Positions 1 to 8,812 are shown, numbered from the stretch's first letter. The stretch is 51,800 nt of DNA from Mucilaginibacter sp. (GCF_028287845.1 NZ_JAQBOW010000107.1:1-51800); one strand, 5' to 3'. The notes: a model not told the origin generated them from the sequence alone. Numbers and translations: made by a program.

Positions 1-430
1 CGTACGCCTGTTGGAACTGGTGAACGAACTGGCGCTATATGAAAAGGCCCCGCAAGAAGTAACCGTAACCATAGAAGAATTTGAAGCCGCAGGCTTTGGC
101 GAAAAGCCGGTTTGGAAAGCCTATGTAGCTGAAGTTGGCGGGTTAGTGGTTGGTTTTGCGCTATACTATACCCGATTTTCTACCTGGAAAGGATGCCGCA
201 TGTATCTGGAAGATTTTATAGTTACCGAGCCCATGCGCGGCCGGGGAATTGGCAAACTACTTTTTGACCGGTTAATTATTGAAGCTAAAGAAAAAGGATT
301 TAGCGGTATGGTATGGCAGGTATTGGACTGGAACCAACCGGCGCTTAATTTTTACGCTAAATACCATGCATCTATTGAAGCGGGGTGGTTAAACGCGTCG
401 TTATCTAAAGAACAGTTATTAAATTATTAG
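1..430 (+). CDS. GNAT family N-acetyltransferase (5' end cut off by window)
   Basis: Likely transfers an acetyl group from acetyl-CoA to a small amine or polyamine; substrate unknown. The reading frame is open to the left edge: the codons before the TTG at 11 read V-R-L, continuing into LLELVNELALYEKAP, which is an internal N-terminal stretch of this family, so the true start lies outside the window. The acetyl-CoA binding motif A is visible as EPMRGRGIGKLL, followed by the WQVLDWNQPALNFYAKYHA segment typical of diamine-acetyltransferase-like GNAT proteins. It ends 3 nt before the next gene and is probably the head of a short operon with the lipoprotein and aspartate kinase. Family sure; substrate not. 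Confidence 0.88.
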   Translation, partial: VRLLELVNELALYEKAPQEVTVTIEEFEAAGFGEKPVWKAYVAEVGGLVVGFALYYTRFSTWKGCRMYLEDFIVTEPMRGRGIGKLLFDRLIIEAKEKGFSGMVWQVLDWNQPALNFYAKYHASIEAGWLNASLSKEQLLNY

Positions 431-433
431 GTT

Positions 434-1231
434 ATGAAAATAGTGTATTTATTTTTTTTAGGAATGATACTGGGATTAAGCTCATGTATGTGGGGAGATA
501 CTAAGAAGCCTAAACCTGCTATAACAACGGATACTTTAACTTACTCCTATCATATAATTAAACAAAAAGCAGCAGATTGCGGTACTAAGCCGGACAACGG
601 TTGCACAGTGGTTAAAATTAAATATCCATTTTTTTTTAAGGACGGATTGTTAAATGACACCTTAAAGCATAAACTATTAAACTTATTTGCATTAAATGAT
701 AAAGATACCAGCCTGAACCAGCTAACATCAAATTTTATTAAGACTTACGATCAAAACAAAAGCCAGGATGACCGTAAATTATTTTATACGCTTGATATGA
801 ACGCAAGCATAGTTCGCCAGGATTCGAGCCTTACTACATTGGTGATTAGCGGCTATTCTTTTGAAGGCGGTGCACACGGTGGCTCAGAAACTGTATTTAT
901 TAACTGGAATACCAAGGCAAGTAAAAACATTTCGCTTAATGATATTTTCATAAACGGGTTTACTGCAAAGCTGAATGCAATTGCTGAAGAAATTTTTAGG
1001 AAACAGGAAAAATTAAGCCCCACTGCTTCATTAGCTAACGACTACTTTTTTAAAGATGATAAATTTGCCCTAAATCAAAACTTCTCTGTTACACCGCTGG
1101 GTTTAAGGTTTATCTACAATCAATACGAAATAAAACCCTATGCAGCCGGGCAAACAGAACTGCTTATCCCCTACGCAAAAATTAAATCACTATTACGGCC
1201 CAATACGGTTGTAAGTCAATATATCAAATAA
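434..1231 (+). CDS. DUF3298/RsiV-like lipoprotein
   Basis: 265 residues with a lipoprotein signal: a hydrophobic N-terminus ending in LGLSSC, so Cys18 is the probable lipid anchor. The middle carries YSFEGGAHGGSETVFINW, the hallmark of the DUF3298 domain (C-terminal domain of RsiV-like proteins), preceded by a DUF4163-like segment. No enzymatic function is established for the Bacteroidota members; RsiV in Bacillus binds lysozyme, but that role is not shown here. It lies between the GNAT gene (3 nt gap) and aspartate kinase (1 nt gap) and is probably co-transcribed with both. Confidence 0.8.
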   Translation: MKIVYLFFLGMILGLSSCMWGDTKKPKPAITTDTLTYSYHIIKQKAADCGTKPDNGCTVVKIKYPFFFKDGLLNDTLKHKLLNLFALNDKDTSLNQLTSNFIKTYDQNKSQDDRKLFYTLDMNASIVRQDSSLTTLVISGYSFEGGAHGGSETVFINWNTKASKNISLNDIFINGFTAKLNAIAEEIFRKQEKLSPTASLANDYFFKDDKFALNQNFSVTPLGLRFIYNQYEIKPYAAGQTELLIPYAKIKSLLRPNTVVSQYIK

Positions 1232-1232
1232 A

Positions 1233-2489
1233 ATGCTTGTTTTTAAATTCGGAGGTGCGTCGGTTAAGGATGCAGAAGGTATCATTAACCTGGCTAATGT
1301 AGTCGGCAAATATAAAAGTGAACAATTGCTTATCGTTGTATCAGCAATGGGTAAAACCACCAACGCGCTGGAGAACCTGGCCAAAGCCTATGCCGACCAA
1401 ACTGATGACCTGCATGATGTTTACGAAGACATAAAAAAATATCACTATGATATATTGGCCGAATTATTTGATGCCAACGACCAGGTTTTTAATGATGTTG
1501 CCAATACATTTGTAGAGATAGACTGGATGATAGAGGACGAACCTCATGACGACTTTGATTTTATTTATGACCAGATCGTATCGGTTGGTGAACTGGTATC
1601 AACCCGTATAGTTACTGCTTACTTAAATAAAGCCGGTTTAAAGAGCCAATGGCTGGATGTGCGCGGTTATATTCATACGGACAATACTTATCGCGAGGGC
1701 GTAGTACAATGGGATAAAACCTGCGAAAGCATTCAACAAGGCATCCCAGCGCTATTAGAAAAAGGTATTGTAGTTACGCAGGGCTTTTTGGGCGGCACGT
1801 CTGAAAATTTCACTACCACATTAGGTCGTGAGGGATCTGATTACACCGCGTCCATATTCGCGGCCTGCCTGGGTGCAGCATCAGTTACTACCTGGAAGGA
1901 TGTGCCCGGCATTTTAAATGCCGATCCTAAGCTATTTGAAGATACCGTAAAGTTTGATGAGCTAAGCTATACTGAAGCTATTGAGATGACCTATTACGGC
2001 GCTACAGTTATTCACCCAAAAACCATAAAACCGCTGCAAAACGCTAAAATTCCGTTATTTGTAAAGCCATTTAATCACCCTGAAGAAGCCGGAACGATAA
2101 TAATAGAAAGCGCGGCACATGTGTTTGAAAAACCGGTTATCATTATTAAACAGAGCCAGGTATTGCTTTCATTATCCCCAAAAGATTATTCCTTTATATC
2201 CGAAGATCATTTAAGCGATATATTTGGCAGGTTTGCTAAAGGGCATGTTAAAATTAATATGATGCAGACATCAGCATTAAGCTTTAGCATTTGTTTTGAT
2301 CATAAAACAGAGAGCTTTGATAAACTGTTAGCCGATATCAGTACCGATTATAAGGCAAAGTATAACAGCGACTTAACGCTAATTACTATAAGGCATTATG
2401 CAGATAATACCCTAAAAACCTTAACCACAGGCAAAACCATTTTATTAGAGCAAATTAGCAGGAACACGATACAGGTAGTAGTTAAATAA
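1233..2489 (+). CDS. Aspartate kinase (monofunctional)
   Basis: Phosphorylates L-aspartate with ATP, the first step towards lysine, threonine, methionine and diaminopimelate. The N-terminal KFGGASV motif (residues 5-11) and the TTTLGREGSDYTAS segment are the diagnostic kinase motifs. The last 120 or so residues form the ACT-type regulatory part. At 418 residues it is a stand-alone enzyme, not fused to homoserine dehydrogenase or diaminopimelate decarboxylase. The ATG lies 1 nt after the stop of the upstream lipoprotein. Its TAA abuts the stop codon of the convergent gene with no intergenic DNA. lysC would be the likely symbol, but which feedback class it belongs to cannot be read here. Confidence 0.93.
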   Translation: MLVFKFGGASVKDAEGIINLANVVGKYKSEQLLIVVSAMGKTTNALENLAKAYADQTDDLHDVYEDIKKYHYDILAELFDANDQVFNDVANTFVEIDWMIEDEPHDDFDFIYDQIVSVGELVSTRIVTAYLNKAGLKSQWLDVRGYIHTDNTYREGVVQWDKTCESIQQGIPALLEKGIVVTQGFLGGTSENFTTTLGREGSDYTASIFAACLGAASVTTWKDVPGILNADPKLFEDTVKFDELSYTEAIEMTYYGATVIHPKTIKPLQNAKIPLFVKPFNHPEEAGTIIIESAAHVFEKPVIIIKQSQVLLSLSPKDYSFISEDHLSDIFGRFAKGHVKINMMQTSALSFSICFDHKTESFDKLLADISTDYKAKYNSDLTLITIRHYADNTLKTLTTGKTILLEQISRNTIQVVVK

Positions 2490-3176
2490 CTACAGGCCCT
2501 GTTTTATGCTTCTGAAAGGTTTATCATTATCAGCACTGCTGTACATGGTGAGTATACTATCCTTTAAAACCATATAATCGCCCTGCTGGGTAACAACCAT
2601 TTTTTTAATTCCTTTAGCTGTTACTTCCATTGGCGCAATGGCTGATACCACTTTGCCTAAAGTATCCAGCTCTAAAATATATGATTGATTCGCTTCTTTC
2701 TTATCCTCATAAATAATACTGATGGTTTTGGTATTATCATCAATAAATTTGCCTAATACCTGTTTGTCAACCATATCCGCAGGGTTGAAAGCAAGTAGTT
2801 GCTTTGCCTTTTCGGGCGTAAAGCCAACAAATTCAAAACTCAATAAGTTGTTGTCATTATCCTTTACGGTATCTGTCGGTGCAATTACGCCTTTATCATG
2901 ATAAGCCGCTGTAGCATATACAATAATACCACCTTCATTTTTATAGCTGTTGCCGGGCAGTATATAATCTATCTGTAAATTATTGTATTGTGAACTGTCG
3001 CTCTTTATATAAGCCGCAATTTCAACCATTTGCTCTTTGCTGATACGGGCGTTTACCTGCACATCCAGTTTTGCGCCATCTTTGGTTTTTACGGATTTTA
3101 ATATGGTGAATGGTGTTTTTGGTTTAGAGTGGCAGGCCGTAAGCACAACCAAACAAAAGATGAGGAACTTTTTCAT
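2490..3176 (-). CDS. Hypothetical lipoprotein
   Basis: 228 residues. The N-terminus MKKFLIFCLVVLTAC is a short lipoprotein signal peptide with lipobox LTAC, so Cys15 is the probable anchor. The rest is soluble and charged, with no motif I recognise. Its stop abuts the stop of aspartate kinase on the other strand. It diverges from the SnoaL-like gene starting at 3261, so the 84 bp between should hold both promoters. Function unknown. Confidence 0.75.
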   Translation of the reverse strand: MKKFLIFCLVVLTACHSKPKTPFTILKSVKTKDGAKLDVQVNARISKEQMVEIAAYIKSDSSQYNNLQIDYILPGNSYKNEGGIIVYATAAYHDKGVIAPTDTVKDNDNNLLSFEFVGFTPEKAKQLLAFNPADMVDKQVLGKFIDDNTKTISIIYEDKKEANQSYILELDTLGKVVSAIAPMEVTAKGIKKMVVTQQGDYMVLKDSILTMYSSADNDKPFRSIKQGL

Positions 3177-3260
3177 ATCAGCAGCAAAAGTATAGAATAT
3201 AAAGAATTAGTTGTAACCTATATTTTAAATAGCGCGTCAAAACTCATAAAAGAAACTATA

Positions 3261-3737
3261 ATGAAACGCGCCATATACATCATTACCATAGCCCTATTAT
3301 TACTTACCTGCATTACTGCTAATGCACAGATTGAACAACGGCATTTTAATCAGGAGCTATATAACACCATCCTACATCAGGATAGTATATGCTTTGCCGC
3401 ATTTAATACACAGAATCTGGAAACATTAAAAAAATTCTTTTCAAAAGATATTGAGTTTTATAATGATAACGGCACCATAACCAATTACGATGATACCATG
3501 AAGGCTTTTGGTGCAATGTTTAAGCAAGCCAAAATAAGCGGCTTAAAGCGCGAACTGGTAAAAAGCAGCCTTGAAGTTTATCCATTAAAAGATTTTGGCG
3601 CCATAGAAGTTGGCGTGCATAAATTCACTCATATAGAAAATGGTAAAGAGGAAGTTGCCCTACTAAAATTCACCGAAGTTTGGCAGCACAAAGATGGTGA
3701 ATGGAAAATGACCCGCGTTATAAGCTATAATCACTAA
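3261..3737 (+). CDS. Secreted NTF2/SnoaL-like (DUF4440-type) protein
   Basis: 158 residues. The ATG at 3261 is chosen because it opens a clean signal peptide (MKRAIYIITIALLLL...TANAQ); the frame stays open upstream, but that stretch overlaps the divergent gene and is not signal-like. The mature part has the DUF4440 pattern: a helix with FAAFNTQNLETLKKFFSKDIEFYND, then beta strands ending in VWQHKDGEWKMTRVISY. Such cone-shaped folds can be enzymes or ligand binders; no catalytic residues can be assigned. A strong terminator follows at 3746. Confidence 0.8.
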   Translation: MKRAIYIITIALLLLTCITANAQIEQRHFNQELYNTILHQDSICFAAFNTQNLETLKKFFSKDIEFYNDNGTITNYDDTMKAFGAMFKQAKISGLKRELVKSSLEVYPLKDFGAIEVGVHKFTHIENGKEEVALLKFTEVWQHKDGEWKMTRVISYNH

Positions 3738-3745
3738 AATACAAA

Positions 3746-3771
3746 GCCGCTGCAAACACAGCGGCATTTTT
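3746..3771 (+). terminator. Rho-independent terminator
   Basis: A 7-bp GC-rich stem (GCCGCTG pairing with CAGCGGC) with a 6-nt loop, followed by ATTTTTG. It ends the DUF4440 gene and may also serve the minus-strand gene that ends at 3778. Confidence 0.8.
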
Positions 3772-3777
3772 GTATAA

Positions 3778-3957
3778 TTAGCTCTTTTTCTTTTCGGGCT
3801 TGTGAGCGCTGTCTTTGCTTGAAGTTTGATCTGAGCGTTGCCCGCCTGAGTTACTAATGCCCCTTTCTTTAAGCTTTTCGTTTTGATCGGTAAAAGCACG
3901 GTCGGCAGTTGTGGAACCTTGTCCATCGGCATTATTTTTTAAATTCTGCGTTTTCAT
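3778..3957 (-). CDS. Small hydrophilic hypothetical protein
   Basis: 59 residues from the ATG at 3957 (MKTQNLKNNADGQGSTTADR...). Very rich in Lys, Ser, Gln, Asp and Asn, no hydrophobic core, ending HKPEKKKS, so probably disordered. The longer frame starting at 4008 adds a hydrophobic Cys-rich extension that looks unlike a real N-terminus. Composition resembles small stress-associated proteins of this phylum, but no family can be named. Confidence 0.5.
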   Translation of the reverse strand: MKTQNLKNNADGQGSTTADRAFTDQNEKLKERGISNSGGQRSDQTSSKDSAHKPEKKKS

Positions 3958-4017
3958 AATGTTGCGTTTAAATACACAAACACATGCAACAATTGTACCG
4001 ATATCCAAATATGATTT

Positions 4018-4242
4018 TTATGTTGTAATTAATGAATCCTCATGCGATTCAGCAATTCTCCATACCGAACCTAAAATGTAGCTCTTTTTCCAACAGGTGC
4101 TACATCTATAGTGCTTTATTGGCAGCCAGGGTAAAAACAACCTAATTAAAGTACCTCTCCGGATGCGGGTATCTAATTCTCCTTTGCCGCACTTCTGGCA
4201 TTTTCTTCTTTTCTTTATAATATAAACGTCCGTTTGTTTCAT
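4018..4242 (-). CDS. Small zinc-ribbon-like protein
   Basis: 74 residues with two Cys pairs: CQKC at about residue 15 and CSTC at about residue 47, separated by a basic and hydrophobic stretch (LIRLFLPWLPIKHYR). This spacing fits a single zinc ribbon. The short hydrophobic patch between the knuckles resembles small membrane-associated zinc-ribbon proteins. No function can be assigned. Coding status rests on the conserved-looking Cys pairs and the free space around it. Confidence 0.55.
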   Translation of the reverse strand: MKQTDVYIIKKRRKCQKCGKGELDTRIRRGTLIRLFLPWLPIKHYRCSTCWKKSYILGSVWRIAESHEDSLITT

Positions 4243-4542
4243 TATAGTTAACCTAAAAGAAATACTCTATTAATATATTTACTTAACAAGTACCCTATTT
4301 ATACGTTTGGCGGAATCAAATTGTTTCTTTAAAATTAATTTTTCTTTATAAAAAAGTGATTTTAAATAGGACACAAAATGGAAGGATTGACTGACAGATA
4401 ATTAGAATTATTTGGTGAGAAAGAAATAAAGCTATCACCAATTTTGCATCCGATTTTACAACCTGCCAGATTCCGTTTTTCTAAAATTCCTGATTGCGAA
4501 ATTATAAAGGTAATTTCGCACTTTAATATTTGATACAACACA
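4243..4542. other. AT-rich intergenic region, 300 bp
   Basis: Separates the minus-strand zinc-ribbon gene from the plus-strand helicase. It must contain both promoters. A TTTG at 4529-4532, 13 nt from the helicase ATG, is the only -7-like candidate I see. No repeat, RNA or conserved frame is evident. Confidence 0.5.
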
Positions 4543-5847
4543 ATGGCAGGGTTTGATAAATTGAAGCTGAATAAACAACTGGTTAGATCGGTAAATGAGG
4601 TGGGGTATACGGCTCCCAAAGAGGTACAACAAAAAACACTGACAAGAATTATGGGCGGGCAGGATATTATTACCATAGCTCCCGAAGGTTTTGGCAAAAC
4701 TACCGCTTATATTTTAGGCGCCTTAAACCGATTCAACTACGCGCCCGAAGGTGTGCCCAAAGTGTTGATACTTGTACCTGATAAAGAGCAAGTATTAGCT
4801 GTTATTGAGCAATTTGAGTTATTAAATAAAAATAAATCTATTTCAATTGTCGGCTTATACGTTACCGCGGGCACAGAGGCACAAATGGATGCATTGGCTG
4901 ATGGTGCCGATATTGTTGTAGCAACTCCCGACAGGGCAAGGGCCATTTATTTAAAACTGGCACTTAATCTAAATAAAATAGATCTGTTTATTGTTGATGA
5001 TGCCGACCAAATGATTAAAAAAGGCATGCAGTTACCTATAGCCGAACTGGCAAACAGCATCCCAAAATGCCAGCATCTTGTATTTACTGATGTTATGCAC
5101 AGCCGCATCGAAAAAATGATAGCCCCATTTATGAAGCTGCATGCTGTGATTGAGGTAGAGCCAAAGGAAGAAACCCCCATGATAACGCATCAGCAATTAT
5201 TATATAATGTTCCTAATTTCCTTACCAAACTTAACCTGTTAAATTTATTTTTTTATGATGAGGAGGTGTTTACTAAAAGCATTGTATTTGTAAACAATAG
5301 CGCAACTGCCGAAAAGATATATCAAAGTCTTAACCGCCGTATGCATAATGCGGTAGCTTATTTAAATGCGCCGTTTTTTGATGCGATTGGGTTTAAAAGT
5401 GTAAATGAATTTAAGGCTGAGAAGGGCGCAAGGGTGTTAATTGTGGTTAATGAAAATGAAGAAGAAACTATTGATTTAAACGGCGTACCTTTCCTGATAC
5501 ATTTTGATCTTCCGCCGGGAAAGGAAATTTATATTGAACGTATTATCAATCAAGATCCTGACAGTGATGATGAAACGCTGGCCCTAACCTTTGCTACCGA
5601 TCTTGAACTTAGTCAGGTAAAAAAGATAGAACAAGCCACCGGTAAAAAAATGCAATTGGCTGCCCTACCCGATGAATTGGTAATTGTAAGCGAAACAAAA
5701 CCCAAAGCCGAACCGACTAAACAGTCGATAAAAACAGGGCCTGAAATTGGTGCAGCATTTCATGAGAAAAAGGCGGCTAACAGTAAAAATTATAATTTTA
5801 GCTCGGGGCAAAAGGCTAAAATGAATAAGAAGAAAAAGCACGGATAA
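4543..5847 (+). CDS. Degenerate DEAD-box RNA helicase-like protein
   Basis: 434 residues with the two-RecA-domain layout of DEAD-box helicases. Present: a Q-motif region (GYTAPKEVQQKTL), motif I as APEGFGKT (46-53), TPDR in place of TPGR, and motif II as DDAD (152-155). Altered: the SAT of motif III reads TDV, and in the second domain the usual ATD-x-ARGxD and HRxGRxGR motifs are replaced by VVNENEEETIDL and IERIINQDP. The C-terminus is a Lys-rich tail ending KMNKKKKHG. ATP binding looks possible; coupled unwinding looks doubtful. Possible roles are RNA binding or ribosome assembly scaffolding, by inference only. Confidence 0.82.
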   Translation: MAGFDKLKLNKQLVRSVNEVGYTAPKEVQQKTLTRIMGGQDIITIAPEGFGKTTAYILGALNRFNYAPEGVPKVLILVPDKEQVLAVIEQFELLNKNKSISIVGLYVTAGTEAQMDALADGADIVVATPDRARAIYLKLALNLNKIDLFIVDDADQMIKKGMQLPIAELANSIPKCQHLVFTDVMHSRIEKMIAPFMKLHAVIEVEPKEETPMITHQQLLYNVPNFLTKLNLLNLFFYDEEVFTKSIVFVNNSATAEKIYQSLNRRMHNAVAYLNAPFFDAIGFKSVNEFKAEKGARVLIVVNENEEETIDLNGVPFLIHFDLPPGKEIYIERIINQDPDSDDETLALTFATDLELSQVKKIEQATGKKMQLAALPDELVIVSETKPKAEPTKQSIKTGPEIGAAFHEKKAANSKNYNFSSGQKAKMNKKKKHG

Positions 5848-5862
5848 CAATTAACTGGGCAC

Positions 5863-5888
5863 AAAAAAAAGACTGCCCTGAAGCAGCC
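5863..5888 (-). terminator. Rho-independent terminator (minus strand)
   Basis: Read on the minus strand: GGCTGC, a 6-nt loop, GCAGTC, then eight T. It ends the SnoaL-like gene that stops at 5922. Confidence 0.8.
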
Positions 5889-5921
5889 TTATTGATATTT
5901 ATGAGCACTATCTTTATGACA

Positions 5922-6404
5922 TTACATACCCTCTACACCGGCATATTGCAACATTAAATCCACTTTTCCATCTTTATTAAATTTCCATACTTCATGTGTA
6001 CGTTGTTTAACATGTTTCCCATCTTTATCAGTAAATTCTTCGGTTCCCCAAACACAAACTACATTTTCATTCTTGTCTGTACTTTTTAAACTTATCCAGG
6101 CATCTAAACTTACCTTATAATTCTGTATAGAGCCTCTAAATTCCTTTACATTTTTAAGATTCTCTGCCTTACCTTTTACCATAGCTCCGCCTGCATGCAT
6201 CATCGTCACCGTGTCCGATATAAAATCTCCGTGTTTATCCAAAGTATTATTTTCATAGTCTTTCCAAAGCATCAAAATTTTATCCGAATACGTTGGACTG
6301 GCAATGGTAAACTTTGATGAATAACTGGCGGTATAACCGCTGTTCATCTGACTCATTGCCACAAATGGCATGGCCAGTAAAAACATTACAAAAAGCTTTT
6401 TCAT
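5922..6404 (-). CDS. Secreted SnoaL/NTF2-like protein
   Basis: 160 residues with a signal peptide (MKKLFVMFLLAMPFVAMSQ). The mature region has an NTF2-like pattern: KILMLWKDYENNTLDKHGDF, then DTVTMMHAGG, and late strands VCVWGTEEFTDKDG and HEVWKFNKDGKV. This resembles the other DUF4440-type protein at 3261 in architecture, though the sequences are not close. Ligand or reaction unknown. It has its own terminator at 5863-5888, and its promoter lies in the 285-bp AT-rich gap up to the next gene. Confidence 0.78.
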   Translation of the reverse strand: MKKLFVMFLLAMPFVAMSQMNSGYTASYSSKFTIASPTYSDKILMLWKDYENNTLDKHGDFISDTVTMMHAGGAMVKGKAENLKNVKEFRGSIQNYKVSLDAWISLKSTDKNENVVCVWGTEEFTDKDGKHVKQRTHEVWKFNKDGKVDLMLQYAGVEGM

Positions 6405-6689
6405 AGTTTTGAGATTTAAATTGTTTGTAATCTGTTAGTTACATTAAATGTAATAATTTAAATCCTTAATTATCAAAAAATTACGACAATTATTTACTTT
6501 GAACTTAAAGTAATTTCATATTAGTGTTTTTTACATAGTTAAGGACTAGGATTTCGCGCAACTACATCCTGAAGCGATCTCAATATCCACAAAAATGTAC
6601 CAGCGATTTTTTTTACATCAATTTTCACAAACCATACCACTATTATTAATGTACTATTAATAAATTACGCCTAAGGCGATAAACTGCAA

Positions 6690-8243
6690 ATGAAGGCAGA
6701 AAACAAATCAGATAGTGGGGCCGAAATAGTTTCCCAGGTGCAGGAAACCCCTCCAACCTACTGGCTTACCCGTTTTGTAATTCTTCGCCTGTTGGGGGTG
6801 ATCTATGCTGTAGCTTTTCTGGTGGCCATTAACCAGATCGTCCCTTTAATAGGGTCTGATGGTTTGCTTCCGGTAGGAATTTACTTAAAACAGGTTAGTA
6901 TTGCGTTGGGGTCGGCCGGGGCCGGTTTTGTCCGTCTGCCGTCAATATTTTGGCTTTGGCACACGGATACGGCACTTTTAACGGCTGCCTGGATCGGGTT
7001 TATACTATCATGTGTAGTAGCGGCAGGTTATGCCAATGCGCTGCTGCTTGCTGTTCTTTGGTTCCTTTACATGTCTTTTGTTCATGTAGGACAAGAATGG
7101 TATGGATACGGCTGGGAGATCCAATTAAGCGAAACCGGCTTTCTGGCAATCTTTCTCTGTCCGCTGCTCAACCTGCGTCCATTTCCACGGCAAGCCCCCC
7201 CTATGCCCATCATTATTTTATTTCGGTGGCTAACTTTCCGTATTATGCTTGGTTCTGGGTTGATAAAGTTTCGCGGGGATAAAATATGGCATAATGGCAC
7301 AGCCCTCTATTATCACTTCGAAACACAACCTATTCCCGGTCCGTTAAGCCGGTTGTTCCATTTCCTGCCGCGTGCAATGTTAAGAACCGGCATCTGGTTC
7401 AATTGGCTGGCCGAACTCGTAGCGCCATGGTTTGTATTCTGGCCGCGGCTTGCCCGCCATATAGCAGGATCTGTAATCGCGCTGTTTCAGGTCGCCCTTA
7501 TGTTCAGCGGCAACCTCTCGTTTTTAAATTGGCTTACTGTTGTGCCGGCGCTGGCTTGTTTTGATGATGGCTTCTGGGCCGGGGTTCTTCCAAAACGACT
7601 CGTTCAAAAGGCGAAAGCTGCTGCCGGCAATGCCGAAGAATCCATATCTATGCTTACCACCGGCTGGGCCGTTACCGTTATTATTGCACTGCTTAGCATT
7701 CAGCCTGCATTAAACATTCTATCTCCGGGGCAGATCATGAACACCTCATTCGACCCGCTGGATATTGTAAATACTTACGGAGCATTTGGAAGTGTGGGGC
7801 AGGAACGTTTAAATGTTGTATTTGAAGGAACCATGGATGAGCTGCCCGACGAGAAAACCAACTGGAAGCCCTATATTTATAAAGGGCTGCCGGTATTGCT
7901 TAACCAGCGGCCACCGCAAATAGCTCCTTACCAGTTGCGTTTAGACTGGCAAATGTGGTTTGCAGCCATGTCATCTGCCGATCAATATCCCTGGACCTAC
8001 AACCTGGTATGGAAACTCCTTCATAATGATCCCGGTGCTATGAGTTTGTTCGCGGGCAATCCTTTTCCCGGCAAGCCGCCGCGCTATATCCGGGCTGTTT
8101 TATATCGATATAAATTTGCATCGCCAGGCAACCCGCAAGGCCTTTGGTGGACCCGTGAGCAAGTTGGCGAATGGATCCCGGCTATTTCAGCTGATAATCC
8201 GCGTCTGATTAAATTCCTTGAATATGAAAAATGGATACGTTAA
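6690..8243 (+). CDS. Lipase maturation factor (LMF1)-family membrane protein
   Basis: 517 residues with several membrane segments in the first 330 residues and a soluble C-terminal part. Family signatures are VGQEWYGYGWEIQLSETGFL, LFRWLTFRIMLGSGLIKFRGD, and the C-terminal RYKFASPGNPQGLWWTR. In vertebrates LMF1 is an ER protein needed for lipase folding; the role of the bacterial relatives is not established. The gene is clearly more GC-rich than its neighbours (30 G+C in the 60 bases from 7381), which fits acquisition by transfer. A MITE-like element begins 9 nt after its stop codon. Confidence 0.85.
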   Translation: MKAENKSDSGAEIVSQVQETPPTYWLTRFVILRLLGVIYAVAFLVAINQIVPLIGSDGLLPVGIYLKQVSIALGSAGAGFVRLPSIFWLWHTDTALLTAAWIGFILSCVVAAGYANALLLAVLWFLYMSFVHVGQEWYGYGWEIQLSETGFLAIFLCPLLNLRPFPRQAPPMPIIILFRWLTFRIMLGSGLIKFRGDKIWHNGTALYYHFETQPIPGPLSRLFHFLPRAMLRTGIWFNWLAELVAPWFVFWPRLARHIAGSVIALFQVALMFSGNLSFLNWLTVVPALACFDDGFWAGVLPKRLVQKAKAAAGNAEESISMLTTGWAVTVIIALLSIQPALNILSPGQIMNTSFDPLDIVNTYGAFGSVGQERLNVVFEGTMDELPDEKTNWKPYIYKGLPVLLNQRPPQIAPYQLRLDWQMWFAAMSSADQYPWTYNLVWKLLHNDPGAMSLFAGNPFPGKPPRYIRAVLYRYKFASPGNPQGLWWTREQVGEWIPAISADNPRLIKFLEYEKWIR

Positions 8244-8252
8244 GTTCAGGTA

Positions 8253-8445
8253 CGGGGCAGGCGCATTAAAAAAGATACCACCCCAACCCTCTTTACCGCT
8301 TGCGGAAGAGAGGGTGATCGAGCGACTTAGCGATGATCGGGTGAGTACTAATAAAGCGACATTACCGCCAATGCACGGCGGCGATTACTCACCCCGACTA
8401 CGCTACGCGGAAAGAGGGCAAAAAAATTTCAATGCGTCTGCCCTG
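8253..8445. mobile_element. MITE-like element, copy C (193 bp)
   Basis: The left end CGGGGCAGGCGCATT and the right end AATGCGTCTGCCCTG are imperfect inverted repeats of one another. They match the ends of the elements at 8488 and 12025, but the interior is different (hairpins with CCCTCTT/AAGAGGG and GGGTGAGTA/TACTCACCC-like arms). Flanking 10-mers AGTTCAGGTA (8243-8252) and AGCTCAGATA (8446-8455) match at 8 of 10, suggesting an aged 10-bp target duplication that starts at the last base of the LMF stop codon. No transposase. Confidence 0.65.
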
Positions 8446-8487
8446 AGCTCAGATATAGTCAAATTGTTTCCTTAAATATAAAACGGT

Positions 8488-8744
8488 CAGGGCGAACGCA
8501 TTAAAATAACTAAAGAGTATCGCATATATATCGCATATCTAAGGAGGCTCCGATGGAGCCAAAATAGGGTTTGTCTTGTTCTGCTATAAACAGGGAGCTC
8601 CTACGGAGCCAATATTTGCTGAAACAAAGTGGGCATTTGACTCCGGGGGAGTCACCTGTTTATAGAAATAAGCTATAAAGTTTAGAAAAGGCTCCATGGG
8701 AGCCTCCTAATGATGTGTATTATTATTTTAATGCATTTGCCCTG
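8488..8744 (+). mobile_element. MITE-like element, copy A (257 bp)
   Basis: Terminal inverted repeats CAGGGCGAACGCATTAAAAT and ATTTTAATGCATTTGCCCTG. The interior carries four GC-rich palindromes (such as GGCTCCGATGGAGCC and GACTCCGGGGGAGTC) and inverted TATAAACAGG motifs. It is nearly identical, in opposite orientation, to the element at 12025-12267. Possible target duplication: the flanks read ATAAAACGGT on the left and ATAAACGGT on the right. Non-coding, so it must be moved in trans. Confidence 0.75.
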
Positions 8745-8812
8745 ATAAACGGTACTTTAGTGTTTGCAAGGTCAACTTGTCTATTTCCAATCTTTTAGGT
8801 AAAACGCATATC

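Larger units (their letters stand above)
8244..8812. other. Repeat-filled intergenic region, 569 bp
   Basis: Holds two adjacent MITE-like elements (8253-8445 and 8488-8744) and about 70 bp of leader before the VOC gene. No credible coding frame. Confidence 0.75.

Noticed and set aside
4362..4697. 111-codon minus-strand frame over the helicase 5' end
   Set aside because: Overlaps the well-supported helicase start on the other strand; no recognisable domain.
8218..8475. 85-codon plus-strand frame over the LMF stop and beyond
   Set aside because: It overlaps the end of the LMF gene and then runs through a MITE-like element; composition is repeat-derived and no family is visible.
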